A DNA stretch of 64,000 nucleotides. Source: JAIRNF01 sp031551125 (GTDB lineage: Bacteria > Bacteroidota > Bacteroidia > Bacteroidales > UBA932). Numbering within the stretch: the first letter of the stretch is position 1; every line of letters starts with the position of its first letter. The stretch covers positions 1 to 64,000 of the forward strand of contig JAVBOB010000011.1 in the NCBI GenBank assembly GCA_031551125.1, written 5' to 3'. Shown here piece by piece: positions 35,971-45,057 of the stretch. Position numbers and translations under genes: made by a program. The notes beneath the pieces were generated by a model, which was not told the origin of the DNA, made no database searches, and saw only the letters and a list, made by a program, of their open reading frames with translations.

Positions 35971-38349
35971 TTACCTGCTCCCGCTGTAAACATCATCGTT
36001 AACAATGTTGCGCTTGTTTTGCTTTACCTGCACATTGCCCCAAAAGCGATAGGCAACTCTCAGCAAGATGTTGAATGTATTGCGCTTAGAGGTATTTTCT
36101 GAGTAGTAGTTTTCTCCGTATGTTTGGCTAACCATTTTTGTAGTTGGTGTAAACGGATTCAGTATTTCAACAGCAAATGTCCAATGATTGTTTGGTGAAA
36201 AAATAGTAGAAAACGAGTTGGAAAAGTAGCCCTTCTGGATTGACTGCATGGATATGTTGCCGGTATTGTATCCTCCTCCCAACCTAAATGTCCATTTGTT
36301 TTTAATCATATATACTAAACTTGGCGTTAGACCATACTCCCAGCCGTTATTGACGCTGTCGGTCAGCGAGTTTTTAATATAGGTGTATGCTAACGAACCG
36401 CTAACATTTAGGGTCATTCCTCGAAATAGGGAAACAGACTCATAGGTGCTAAAGCCAAAGTTATGTCCTTGCTCGGCATTATTGTAGGTGATAAACAGCT
36501 CATCAGCCGGAGTAAGATAGCTGTACAACGTAATTCCATCTAGAGAACGGGTGTAACTGAGTATAGTATTGATACTGAGTTTGCCGATAACAGAGCTAAA
36601 CCCCGCTGATAGCTTATGGCGAACCATCGATTTCAGATCAGGGTTTCCTTTAAAGTAGGTTGTAGCCGTTCGTTTCTCTACTGCAGGGTCTAGTTGGTAC
36701 ATGGCGGGTTTTTGAGAACTCATCATGTATGATAGGCTTATTCTACTCATACTTCCCATCATACGTGTTATAGATACCATGGGCACAGGTCTGAAAAAAT
36801 CACGGGAGAAAGGTTCGGCGTTTTGCTTTTCGAGCGTAACATCAGAGTATTCCATTCTTCCCCCAAGCATTACAAAATATTTACCAAAGGTGCGAGAGTA
36901 GGACAGGTAGGCAATGCCAACATTTTCTTTATGCGCTAGCTGGTTGGAGAGTAATGGGTCGAGCACGGGTGTGTTGACAGGGTAGCGGTAAAACTCGCTG
37001 GCAGAACTGTTGTTTCGCCGTATGTACTTAAGGCCGCTTTCCAGCTTACCCCACTTGGCGGGGTGCACGTAGTCGGTTTGCAGCGTATGCTCGTTGTTGT
37101 TAGTGGTTGCGTTTCTGTCTTCCCGCCTGTCGGGGTAGTTCACTATTCCTTCGTATTTGTTGATTGACTCGGTGTTGGAGTTTGTGATAGAACAGGCGTA
37201 AGAGAAGGTAAACAACCTATCGGGGTTAGAGGTAAAGCTGTACTGGTAGTTCGCTTTAATGGCGTAAGTAGGGCTACGTGATTCTGTAGAGTTATCAATG
37301 GTGTAGTGGTTAAGGGTTGTTCCATCCGATGCTTGGCTTAGATAGTCGGATTTTCCGCCTGACGGCGAAAGTGGCTCGTTACCCTGAGCCGATAGACTAA
37401 GGTAGAAAAGACTTTGCTTACTTAGCTCGTAGCTCGCTGTATAGCTGCCGGTGTAGGGAATGTTCCATTTTTGTTTGTTAGAGTAGCTGTGATTTTCAAT
37501 GGTTCCGTTGAGGTAGTTTTTTCGAAATCCCCAACTTTCACTTTTACTCATGTGGGCAGCGGTGCCACTCAATATTAGCTGAGAGGCAAACTTTCCGCGG
37601 CTAATGCCGTAGCTACTTCTTAGGCTGGTTGTACCCAGCTGGTTAACGCTGAGCATAATTTGACCGCTATAGGTATTCTTTAGCTGTTCTTTGATTACCA
37701 AGTTAATACGGGCAGATGTGTTAAACCTTGCCGAAGGGTTGGTGTAAACTTCTACGGTAGTAACCGTAGTGGCCGGAAGGCTTTGCAGGTATAACTCGGG
37801 GTTGGTTTGTAGCAGAGGGTGCTCGCGGTTGTTTATGGTAATAACGGTACCTGTACCGTTTACCAGTATATCTCTATCATCTCTAACCTCTACCAGCGGA
37901 ACCCGCTTTAGCATTTCGAGTACGGTTTCCGCCTTTGCCAAACCATCAGAGGTTACGGAATAGGCTATTTTCTCAGGGTCAATACGAATAGGTTGTATTG
38001 CTTTAGCGCTGGCTGTGGCCTCGTTTAGTGATTCGGAGGTAACGGATAGCATAATATCGCCTAGCGCATGCTGACTGTTTAGCTCAATACTTTTCTTGGC
38101 ATAGCCTACATGGCTTAACTCCAACACAACCGAATCTTTTAATCGGTCGGGTAAATTCAAGCTAAACTCACCATTGCTACTGCTTATGGTAAGAAGTATT
38201 ACCTGTCCCGTTTTTACCGTTTTTACAGATACATTACTCAGTGGTTCACGGGTATTTGCATCAATTACCCGTCCGCTAACTGCCTTTTGCGCTATGCCGT
38301 TTAAGCAACAACATAGCACAATAAATATTATCAGTAAGCCTTTATTCAT
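35971..38349 (-). CDS. Outer-membrane beta-barrel protein with carboxypeptidase-regulatory-like N-terminus
   Basis: A 792-aa TonB-receptor-like protein. A signal peptide (MNKGLLIIFIVLCCCLNGIA) precedes a carboxypeptidase-regulatory-like domain (GRVIDANTREPLSNVSVKTV, residues 27-105). A plug-like segment (LEMLKRVPLVEVRDDRDILV) and a long beta-barrel of the OMP_b-brl_3 type follow, ending in aromatic strands. There is no TonB box that I can identify. A partner SusD is absent, so glycan uptake is not indicated. The next gene upstream (38388-38744) encodes a small protein with the same kind of N-terminal domain. Confidence 0.88.
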   Translation of the reverse strand: MNKGLLIIFIVLCCCLNGIAQKAVSGRVIDANTREPLSNVSVKTVKTGQVILLTISSSNGEFSLNLPDRLKDSVVLELSHVGYAKKSIELNSQHALGDIMLSVTSESLNEATASAKAIQPIRIDPEKIAYSVTSDGLAKAETVLEMLKRVPLVEVRDDRDILVNGTGTVITINNREHPLLQTNPELYLQSLPATTVTTVEVYTNPSARFNTSARINLVIKEQLKNTYSGQIMLSVNQLGTTSLRSSYGISRGKFASQLILSGTAAHMSKSESWGFRKNYLNGTIENHSYSNKQKWNIPYTGSYTASYELSKQSLFYLSLSAQGNEPLSPSGGKSDYLSQASDGTTLNHYTIDNSTESRSPTYAIKANYQYSFTSNPDRLFTFSYACSITNSNTESINKYEGIVNYPDRREDRNATTNNNEHTLQTDYVHPAKWGKLESGLKYIRRNNSSASEFYRYPVNTPVLDPLLSNQLAHKENVGIAYLSYSRTFGKYFVMLGGRMEYSDVTLEKQNAEPFSRDFFRPVPMVSITRMMGSMSRISLSYMMSSQKPAMYQLDPAVEKRTATTYFKGNPDLKSMVRHKLSAGFSSVIGKLSINTILSYTRSLDGITLYSYLTPADELFITYNNAEQGHNFGFSTYESVSLFRGMTLNVSGSLAYTYIKNSLTDSVNNGWEYGLTPSLVYMIKNKWTFRLGGGYNTGNISMQSIQKGYFSNSFSTIFSPNNHWTFAVEILNPFTPTTKMVSQTYGENYYSENTSKRNTFNILLRVAYRFWGNVQVKQNKRNIVNDDVYSGSR

Positions 38350-38387
38350 GTAATGGGCTTATTGGCTGAATTTTAAAGAAAAGAACA

Positions 38388-38744
38388 CTACCTCTTCTTT
38401 TTCTTTGGCTTATCATCTCCTTGTACCAATAGTATATCGCCCATACATCCATTTCCTGCACCTTTAGGAATTTCGATTTGCTTGCTAATGTAACCCTTCT
38501 TTTTAATGAAAACATAACCTGATTCAGGATAGTTTCTGAATATAAGACAAAAGCCACCTTCATCATTGGTTTGGATTGAGGCAGAAAGACCGGATGCTAC
38601 TATCGTTACATCTATTCCGGTGAGTGCTTTTTGTGAAAGGGAATCTAGAACAAAGCCGGAAACGCTGTTTGGGGGCATTTCTTGTGCTTGGCTAAAAGTT
38701 GTTAAGCCCAGCATTAAGGCTGCAATGAGTAGCATTCGTTTCAT
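38388..38744 (-). CDS. Small secreted carboxypeptidase-regulatory-like domain protein
   Basis: A 118-aa protein: signal peptide MKRMLLIAALMLGLTTFSQA, then one carboxypeptidase-regulatory-like (beta-sandwich) domain starting VSGFVLDSLSQKALTGIDV and a basic Lys-rich tail (GDDKPKKKKR). It lies 38 bp before the barrel gene on the same strand. Because that barrel protein has its own copy of the domain, this could be a duplicated and detached N-terminus or an accessory. The basic tail after the fold is unusual. Confidence 0.8.
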   Translation of the reverse strand: MKRMLLIAALMLGLTTFSQAQEMPPNSVSGFVLDSLSQKALTGIDVTIVASGLSASIQTNDEGGFCLIFRNYPESGYVFIKKKGYISKQIEIPKGAGNGCMGDILLVQGDDKPKKKKR

Positions 38745-38790
38745 AAAATGATAATTTGGTTATTGATAAAATAATTTTTTGCCTCAAAAT

Positions 38791-39825
38791 TTATATTACT
38801 AGACCTTCTAAGTTTAGAAGTACAACCGGATTTTGAGCATTAGACACAATCATAATTTTTTTATTGACAAACCCCTTTTTATCAGGAATAAAAAAAATTG
38901 AGAGCTCTGCGTCATTGTTACCTTCTATAGGTCCTTGAGGCCATGATACATTCAAACAATCACATCCGGCATCGACAGAATAAATGGTTAATGGGCTTAG
39001 ACCTGTATTTTTTACTTTTATAGAAAATTTCTTCTCTTTTCCAATGGAACAGTCCCCCATATTTAAAGGTGATTCGCTTAACGTTAAAATGGGTTCATTC
39101 GCAGCATTGTAGGTGCTGTCGGTCAATGTTCTTAATTCATTTCGCAAATCTGTATAGTAGTAAAGCGAGTGAAGATTCTTTAAATCCAATGCTTTTTTTG
39201 CGTAGAGTAGAGCAGTGTCAAGGCTATTATCTAACTCTAATATGCTCTTGAGATATAGGTTGAAAAAGTAATGATGTTTTTTTAGCGATTCGTTGGCAAA
39301 TGATAAGGCTAACTTTTTATCTGAGTTTTTATTCAGATATGCCTGGAGGGTATTATTATACAATTCTAAAATCTTACTACCGCATTCGGCAACAAGTGGG
39401 CTAGGAAAAAATCGCAAGCTATATACTGTAGAATCATTAAGTCCTTGTTCTATCATGCTAATGCTTGCCTCACTGCCACCCATTACAATGCTGCTAAGTT
39501 TACCATCTTTGGTGAATATACATGTACAAGGTGTTGTTTTCTGGCATAGCCATTGTTCAACCCATTTATTCTCAGTTAACTCGGCATCAATAACATAAGA
39601 ATAAGTTTTTTGTATGCTGCCCTTTTGCTTATGAATAGTATTGAGAAATAATTCACATACACCACAATCTTTTCTTGCAATAACCATACAAAACGGCTTA
39701 TGTTGGCTTAACAATTTCTTGTATGCATAGATAAAATCTTTCCCTTCCGGAATTTCTCTTTTGCAAGATAAAACGGCTAACGAAAGTAATAGTAAGACAA
39801 AAGGTTGAATTAAAAGAAATCTCAT
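38791..39825 (-). CDS. Lipoprotein with thioredoxin-like and DUF1573 domains
   Basis: A 344-aa envelope protein. The ATG at 39825 opens MRFLLIQPFVLLLLSLAVLS with a lipobox Cys (SCKR). A thioredoxin-like part has CGVC in ARKDCGVCELF near residue 52, then a helical region follows. The C-terminal DUF1573 (ASH-like) domain covers about residues 245-344 (LNMGDCSIGKEKKFSIKVKN, then VDAGCDCL). DUF1573 domains are common in Bacteroidetes surface proteins. It lies upstream of the small carboxypeptidase-regulatory-like gene and the barrel gene, so the three may act together at the outer membrane. Confidence 0.85.
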   Translation of the reverse strand: MRFLLIQPFVLLLLSLAVLSCKREIPEGKDFIYAYKKLLSQHKPFCMVIARKDCGVCELFLNTIHKQKGSIQKTYSYVIDAELTENKWVEQWLCQKTTPCTCIFTKDGKLSSIVMGGSEASISMIEQGLNDSTVYSLRFFPSPLVAECGSKILELYNNTLQAYLNKNSDKKLALSFANESLKKHHYFFNLYLKSILELDNSLDTALLYAKKALDLKNLHSLYYYTDLRNELRTLTDSTYNAANEPILTLSESPLNMGDCSIGKEKKFSIKVKNTGLSPLTIYSVDAGCDCLNVSWPQGPIEGNNDAELSIFFIPDKKGFVNKKIMIVSNAQNPVVLLNLEGLVI

Positions 39826-39926
39826 AATAGATGTAATCTTCATAAAAAAGAGAGATTATTTGATAAACATTATTATTTATGAATATTTATTCAACTACAA
39901 TATATGATTTTAAAACCAGATCTTTA

Positions 39927-40237
39927 CTAATACCTTCGTCCATGCCTTATATACTCTGTATGATAACTACAAGAACAATGGTCAAAAATTGCAGGATTAT
40001 CAACAACGGAATAACACGCATCATAGTCTTCATCAAAATGCATGGCATCATAACATACATGACCAATAGGGATCAAATCTTCATTACATACCCAATAGAT
40101 CCGATAATCCATATTGTCACGCATCATTTGGCCGTGTTCAGTGCAAGTTCTCGGTGGGCCAGCAAATACTATTTTGGGAATAATTACTACTGCTAAGCAA
40201 ACCGCTACAATAAACTTAATATGATTTTCTTTTTCAT
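39927..40237 (-). pseudogene. Small Cys-rich secreted protein, frameshifted at its start
   Basis: From the downstream ORF, translated text upstream of its first ATG continues as KFIVAVCLAVVIIPKIVFAG then PPRTCTEHGQ, a clear signal peptide. It is out of frame with the natural ATG at 40237 by one base. Adding one A to the run AAAAAG after that ATG would restore MKKENHIKFIVAVCLAV in frame with the Cys-rich body (six or seven Cys, ending HTEYIRHGRRY). It could be a pseudogene, a homopolymer sequencing error, or a slippage-controlled gene. I do not recognise the family. Confidence 0.5.
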
Positions 40238-40348
40238 AACAGAACAGGTTTTTGGTTATAATAATCTCTCTTTTGTAAAACTAATTTACAAATGGAGCAA
40301 TAAATATTCTAACATGCAATTTTTAATATAAATACAATATGAAAAGTT

Positions 40349-40397
40349 AATATAACAGCTATGGCTCGTGTGTAGCACGAGCCATAGCTGTTATATT
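40349..40397. terminator. Perfect 22-bp stem hairpin behind pyrB
   Basis: AATATAACAGCTATGGCTCG plus TG (40349-40370) pairs exactly with 40376-40397 around a 5-nt loop. It lies 20 bp past the pyrB stop. It lacks a strong T-run on either strand, so it may be a terminator, an RNA-stabilising hairpin or a repeat. Confidence 0.6.
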
Positions 40398-40417
40398 AGT
40401 AAGGTGAAAATGCTGGG

Positions 40418-41332
40418 CTATATTTTCCCGCTTTCCCTCATCAAATACGTAATAATCCCCATACGGGCATATACGCCGTTTTCGGCTTGGGTAAAGTAGT
40501 AGGCTTTGGGGTTATCGTCCACGTCGGTATTTATTTCGTTTACGCGGGGCAGGGGATGCAGAATTTTCACGCTATCCTTCGTGCTGTCAAGCATGCTATT
40601 GCGCAGCATATACACGTTCTTTACCTTCTCATACTCTACGGGGTCGGTAAAGCGTTCGCGCTGCACGCGGGTCATGTAAATAGTATCGGCATCCTGAATG
40701 TTTTCGGCCAGCTCGCGGTGCTCGGTATAGGGCAGCCCGCGCTTATCGAGGTACAGCTTATACTCGTTAGGTATTTGCAGCTCGGGCGGAGCAATAAACC
40801 TAAAGCGGGTGTTGAAGTGCGACATGGCCATGAGTAGCGAGTGAACCGTGCGTCCGTACTTTAAATCGCCCACCATGGTGATGGTAAGACCGTCGAGCGT
40901 ACCCTGTGTTTTTTGTATGGAGTACAGGTCGAGCATGGTTTGCGTGGGATGCTGGTTAGCCCCGTCGCCGGCGTTGATTATCGGAACGCGAGATATTTCG
41001 CTGGCATAGCGGGCGCTTCCCTCTACCGGATGGCGCATGATGATGAAGTCGGCGTAGTTGGCAATCATCATAATGCTGTCTTTTAACGATTCGCCCTTGC
41101 TTACGCTGGTGTTTCCGGCATCGGAGAACCCTATTACACGACCGCCCAATCGGTTTACAGCCGTTTCAAAGCTGAGGCGTGTTCGGGTTGATGGCTCAAA
41201 AAACACGGAGGCGGCCACCTTTCCCCTCAATAACGGTTGGTTGATGTTCCGCTCAAACTCGGCGGATAGCTTAAGCACTTCAAGGATTTCCTCCTTGCTA
41301 AAATCGGTGATGGAAACAAGATGCCGTATCAT
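40418..41332 (-). CDS. pyrB: Aspartate carbamoyltransferase catalytic chain
   Basis: PyrB joins carbamoyl phosphate (from CarAB) and aspartate to make carbamoyl aspartate, the first committed pyrimidine step. The carbamoyl-phosphate loop FFEPSTRTRLSFETA lies near residue 42, the HPTQTMLDLY motif near residue 124, and HPLPRVNEI near residue 255. The ATG at 41332 (MIRHLVSITDFSKEE) is preferred over one 13 codons upstream that lies in repeat sequence. No pyrI regulatory chain follows. It is not linked to carAB in this window. Confidence 0.96.
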   Translation of the reverse strand: MIRHLVSITDFSKEEILEVLKLSAEFERNINQPLLRGKVAASVFFEPSTRTRLSFETAVNRLGGRVIGFSDAGNTSVSKGESLKDSIMMIANYADFIIMRHPVEGSARYASEISRVPIINAGDGANQHPTQTMLDLYSIQKTQGTLDGLTITMVGDLKYGRTVHSLLMAMSHFNTRFRFIAPPELQIPNEYKLYLDKRGLPYTEHRELAENIQDADTIYMTRVQRERFTDPVEYEKVKNVYMLRNSMLDSTKDSVKILHPLPRVNEINTDVDDNPKAYYFTQAENGVYARMGIITYLMRESGKI

Positions 41333-41535
41333 ATATTGAATATTTAGAATTGTGTATTTTTTATTGGACAAAAGAGCAAAGACTTTGAATAGGATAAAGG
41401 AGCAAAGATTGAAAGAGCAAGGGCAAAAAGAGCAAAATTGCCTCAGTATATATCTGTATTGTACTTTGTTTTTATCTTTTAGTCATTGTTCTATTGTCTT
41501 TTTATCTTTCATCCATTTACTTTCCAGTCTTTGTT

Positions 41536-42150
41536 CTATTGTCCATTGTCAACTATCAAGAGTCCTTCTACTTTGAGTAACCGTTCTTTCAGCTTATCCG
41601 CCTTACTTTTTCTGATGCTTAACGTCATTTGACATGACATGTCGAGCTGTTGTGAAATAACGTCCGGTTGCTCATCTTTCACAATGCGCATTACATCATT
41701 CATAACAGCGTAGCCAAAACCTATGTTCAGCTGTTCATCGGCTGTACGCTCTATAATCTCGGCGTTGGTAATAGCATCGGCGGCAGCCGTGCGGTAGGCA
41801 AAAATTAAGCCCGGAACTCCGAGCTTTATACCGCCAAAATAGCGGACAACAACAACAAGTATGTTGGTAAGGTTATGGGATAGCAGCTGTCCGAGAATGG
41901 GTTTACCTGCCGAACCGGACGGTTCACCGTCGTCGTTGGCGCGAAACTGTTCGCCGTTGGTTCCTAAGCGATACGCGTAGCAGTGGTGGCGTGCGTCGAA
42001 GTAGTCTTTTTTTAGCTGCGAAACAATCTCTTTTACCTCCTGTTCCGAACGAATGGGATGGGCAAAGGCCAAGAACTTGCTACCCTTGTCCTTGTATGTA
42101 CCTTGTGAAGGTGCTACAATGGTTTTGTATGTATCGTCAGCGGCCTGCAT
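41536..42150 (-). CDS. YigZ/IMPACT-family protein
   Basis: A 204-aa cytoplasmic protein of the IMPACT/YigZ family. The core begins KFLAFAHPIRSEQEVKEIV, and the family signature DARHHCYAYRLG followed by NDDGEPSGSAGKPIL lies at about residues 52-82. The C-terminal ferredoxin-like domain (DUF1949 type) starts near residue 140. The bacterial role is uncertain; relatives affect translation factor or stress pathways. The gene runs towards pyrB, with family F repeats in the 200-bp gap between them. Confidence 0.93.
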   Translation of the reverse strand: MQAADDTYKTIVAPSQGTYKDKGSKFLAFAHPIRSEQEVKEIVSQLKKDYFDARHHCYAYRLGTNGEQFRANDDGEPSGSAGKPILGQLLSHNLTNILVVVVRYFGGIKLGVPGLIFAYRTAAADAITNAEIIERTADEQLNIGFGYAVMNDVMRIVKDEQPDVISQQLDMSCQMTLSIRKSKADKLKERLLKVEGLLIVDNGQ

Positions 42151-42654
42151 ACCATGAACAAAGATAGCATATTTTGAGAAAATCAGGAGGCAGAAGTCAG
42201 AAATCGGAAGAAAAAAGAGTGTTGGAGAGTTAATAGTTACCCTGAAGGGGGCTTTTCAACACATAGGCACATAGATTAGGTAGGCACACATAGCTTTTCT
42301 ATATGCGGCTTACTATACTTGTTGGCACTTCAAATGTTGGTACGCGTGAATGACAGTAAGCTATGTGATTCTTTGTGTACTAGTGTGCCTATGTGCTAAA
42401 AGTAGCTTTCTAAGGGGCGAGGCCTGTGTAAGTTCCTTCCGGAAGTTCAATTTTGCAGTAACCGGGTTACCCCTTTAGGAGGCTAGGGGCTAAAAGTTGT
42501 CAGTATGAAGAGATGGATTAAGCTCGATACGTTTAATGTCTAACGGTTCACTATTCACCATTCACTTCTCTCCATTGAACATTCTGCTAAGCGGGCTGTT
42601 ACATTTCAAAGCAGAATTTCAGAAACCTTTCTTAAAATCTTAAAATAAGCAGCT
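42151..42654. repeat. 504-bp gap with family A and B repeats
   Basis: No gene is seen. A word GGCAGAAGTCAGAAATCGG lies at about 42188. ACACATAGGCACATAGATTA (42258) faces ATGTGATTCTTTGTGTACTA (42363) as a family B pair. A family A copy spans about 42403-42491 (interior TTCCGGAAGTTCAATTTTGC). ACGGTTCACTATTCACCATT follows. The last 60 bp should hold the promoter of the next gene, but no TAnnTTTG is evident. Confidence 0.7.
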
Positions 42655-43845
42655 ATGAGGGCAAATGAGTTTTTGGCAACTGCGATTGGCGCATTGCTGG
42701 CTTTATGTGTGGGTACAAATATTTCATTAGCGCAGGCTAAGATAGATAAGACAAGGCATATCAGCTTCAAGGATTCGCTTGACGGGGCTTTTGACCTTAG
42801 CGACTGGATTATTGACTACAATGGTTTTATTCCCGTCCCGGCTATTATCACCGAGTCTGCATTGGGTGGATTCGGAGGTGCGCTTGTTCCTGTATTCATT
42901 AAGCAGCAAAAGCCTCGAGTGATAAATGGTAAGGTATATCCGATGGCTCCCGATGTTACCGCCGCTTTTGGCGGGTACACGCTCAACGACTCGTGGGCGG
43001 TAGGAGCAGGGCGGGTTGCCTCTATACCCAAGTGGGGGGTAAAATATAAGCTCATGGGAGGCTATGCCAGCATCAACATGGACTACTACAAAACGCTGCA
43101 TTTGCCGCAGGGTGATGTGGAAAAAGAATTTGGACTAAATATCAGAACTATTCCTGTAGCCGCATATATTGGCAAGCTATTCAAAAATCCTCGTTGGATA
43201 GTGGGGGTACAGTACCTCTTTGCGCATTCTGATGTTTCTCTGCAAGCACATACGGACAATCAGTATATTGATAGCCTCATTTCTTCAAAAGACTATAACA
43301 GCAATATCGCCTGGCTTGGCTTGCTTGGCGAGTATGATACCCGCGATAATACGTTTACTCCCAATCGCGGAGTTAAGGCCTACCTCAATACTATGTGGAA
43401 CAGCTCCGTTTGGGGCAGCGACTATTCGTATCTGCAAATGGAGGGCGCTTTTTACTGGTTTAAACCTATAAATACCCGTTGGATTAGCGGTTTCCGATTC
43501 GATATGCAGCAGGTTTTTGGCGATATACCATTTTACATAAAGCCATTCCTTGATATGAGAGGGGTTCCGGCAGTTCGCTATCAGGGAAAAACGACTATGC
43601 TGGCAGAAGCTGAACAGCGGTTTGACGTGTATAAGCGGTGGAGTTTAGTGGCGTTGGGTGGAACAGGTAAGGCGTTCGACAATTTCAACGATTTTTCAAA
43701 AGCAACGTGGGTATATAACTACGGCGGCGGTTTCCGCTATCTCATAGCACGCAAGCTAGGCTTACGCATGGGCGTTGACGTAGCCAAAAGTAACGACTCA
43801 TGGGGCTACTACCTTATATTCGGCAGTGGCTGGTTGAGGCAGTAA
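42655..43845 (+). CDS. BamA/TamA-like outer-membrane barrel without POTRA domains
   Basis: A 396-aa outer-membrane protein of the bacterial surface antigen (Omp85 barrel) type. After a signal peptide (cleavage near SLAQ) there is no POTRA repeat, only the barrel. Family marks are LGEYDTRDNTFTPNRGVKAY near residue 228, the MRGVPAVRYQGK segment with the conserved RG[YV]-like loop near residue 300, and a final aromatic strand (LIFGSGWLRQ). Such barrel-only members are frequent in Bacteroidetes; their cargo is unknown. It stands between two repeat-filled gaps, just before the hydrogenase locus. Confidence 0.85.
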   Translation: MRANEFLATAIGALLALCVGTNISLAQAKIDKTRHISFKDSLDGAFDLSDWIIDYNGFIPVPAIITESALGGFGGALVPVFIKQQKPRVINGKVYPMAPDVTAAFGGYTLNDSWAVGAGRVASIPKWGVKYKLMGGYASINMDYYKTLHLPQGDVEKEFGLNIRTIPVAAYIGKLFKNPRWIVGVQYLFAHSDVSLQAHTDNQYIDSLISSKDYNSNIAWLGLLGEYDTRDNTFTPNRGVKAYLNTMWNSSVWGSDYSYLQMEGAFYWFKPINTRWISGFRFDMQQVFGDIPFYIKPFLDMRGVPAVRYQGKTTMLAEAEQRFDVYKRWSLVALGGTGKAFDNFNDFSKATWVYNYGGGFRYLIARKLGLRMGVDVAKSNDSWGYYLIFGSGWLRQ

Positions 43846-43851
43846 ATTTTT

Positions 43852-44099
43852 GGTATCAAATAGCAGGTATCACGTATCAAGTAGCACGACACATGACTTT
43901 GTCTAGCCTCCTCAAGGAAACCTTGGATTGTACCAAAAACTTTCGAAGCCCAATTTTGCAGTAGCCAAGCCCCCTTTAGTGGGATTTAGGGGGTGAATGC
44001 AAGTAACACTTCCATGCCATTTGTTTTACTTTAAGTAAAGTGCAATCGCATTTCTAAAATCGTGTGTCATGATACTTGATACGTGATACCTGATACTTG
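43852..44099. repeat. Nested repeats: family H arms around a family A copy
   Basis: GGTATCACGTATCAAGTA (about 43866-43883) and its exact complement TACTTGATACGTGATACC (about 44073-44090) form outer arms about 200 bp apart. Between them is a family A element (about 43904-43994, interior CCCAATTTTGCAGTAGCC). One element appears to have landed inside another. The gap 43846-44167 has no gene. Confidence 0.75.
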
Positions 44100-44167
44100 T
44101 TGCCAAAAGTTGCATAAGTCATTTATTTTTATCACCTTTACGAGCCAATAACTCAACCATAATTTGC

Positions 44168-44512
44168 ATGAAGCTGAAAGATATTGCCGAGCTAACCAAC
44201 GCTGAGATTATTTGCGGAGAGGATAAGCTGAACGACGATGTACAATGTTGCTTTGCCTGCGACCTGATGAGCGATGTGTTAACCCTGAAAGCAAACGACC
44301 TGTTGCTGATAACCGGACTTGTAAATCTGCAATCGGTTAGAACCGCCGAGATGTCAGACATACAGTACCTCATGTTTGTAAGAAATAAAGAGCTTACCCC
44401 TGATATTATTGAATTGGCTAAAGAAAACGGGATGTTGCTGATGCGCAGCCCCTATTCAATGTTTAAAACGGCGGGTTTGCTATATACGGCAGGTCTTGAG
44501 CCTCTATTCTAA
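44168..44512 (+). CDS. DRTGG-domain protein, hydrogenase-associated (first copy)
   Basis: A 114-aa soluble protein of the DRTGG fold, MKLKDIAELTNAEIICGEDK onwards. Genes of this kind sit beside [FeFe]-hydrogenase genes in many anaerobes; the molecular role is not known, and a ligand-sensing or scaffold function is a guess. The second copy at 48623 has the same length and layout, including the GxTSDLLSDVM-like segment (here ACDLMSDVLTLK). It is the first gene of the hydrogenase locus; the ATPase gene starts 8 bp after its stop. Confidence 0.82.
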   Translation: MKLKDIAELTNAEIICGEDKLNDDVQCCFACDLMSDVLTLKANDLLLITGLVNLQSVRTAEMSDIQYLMFVRNKELTPDIIELAKENGMLLMRSPYSMFKTAGLLYTAGLEPLF

Positions 44513-44520
44513 GATTTGCT

Positions 44521-44949
44521 ATGCAGCTGACATACCATGTAGAAGGCGGTGATTTTTCCACTGCCGGAAGCGCTTCGAGCCAAATAAAAAAGGCATTGAA
44601 GCAGCTTAACATCGACCCTACTGTTGTAAGGCGAGTAGTTGTTGCTTTATATGAAGCGGAGGTGAATATTGTTGCTCATGCTCATAGAGGCGATATAACG
44701 GCAACGATTGACCCTGAAAAAATAGTAATGGTATTGGATGATGAGGGGCCGGGTATTCCCGATATTTCACGGGCTATGCAAAAGGGCTACTCAACCGCAT
44801 CGGATGAGGTAAGGCAGATGGGTTTCGGAGCCGGAATGGGGCTTCCCAACATTAACGACAATGCGGATAAGTTTACCATACAGTCTGAAGTAGGTAAGGG
44901 AACCCGGCTGGAGATAGTTGTCTTTTTTAGTGCTGATAATAAGCAATAG
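44521..44949 (+). CDS. GHKL/HATPase protein, anti-sigma-factor-like (first copy)
   Basis: A 142-aa stand-alone ATP-binding domain of the HATPase_c type, close to RsbW/RsbT-like kinases. The N-box is YEAEVNIVAHA (residues 44-54), G1 is DDEGPGI near residue 73, and G2 is GFGAGMGLPN near residue 101. It has no sensor, membrane or histidine phosphotransfer domain. Its position, 8 bp after the DRTGG gene and 108 bp before the hydrogenase-like sensor, suggests it acts with them, perhaps by phosphorylating a partner protein. The target is unknown. Confidence 0.88.
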   Translation: MQLTYHVEGGDFSTAGSASSQIKKALKQLNIDPTVVRRVVVALYEAEVNIVAHAHRGDITATIDPEKIVMVLDDEGPGIPDISRAMQKGYSTASDEVRQMGFGAGMGLPNINDNADKFTIQSEVGKGTRLEIVVFFSADNKQ

Positions 44950-45057
44950 GATATTAAAGTTTCACGGGTTTATAACATAGGAATATAATTTGTCACAATA
45001 GCTTTGTTCTATTGTCTCTAGTTCCTTTGTCTATATACGTATTTCAATAGTGGAAAA

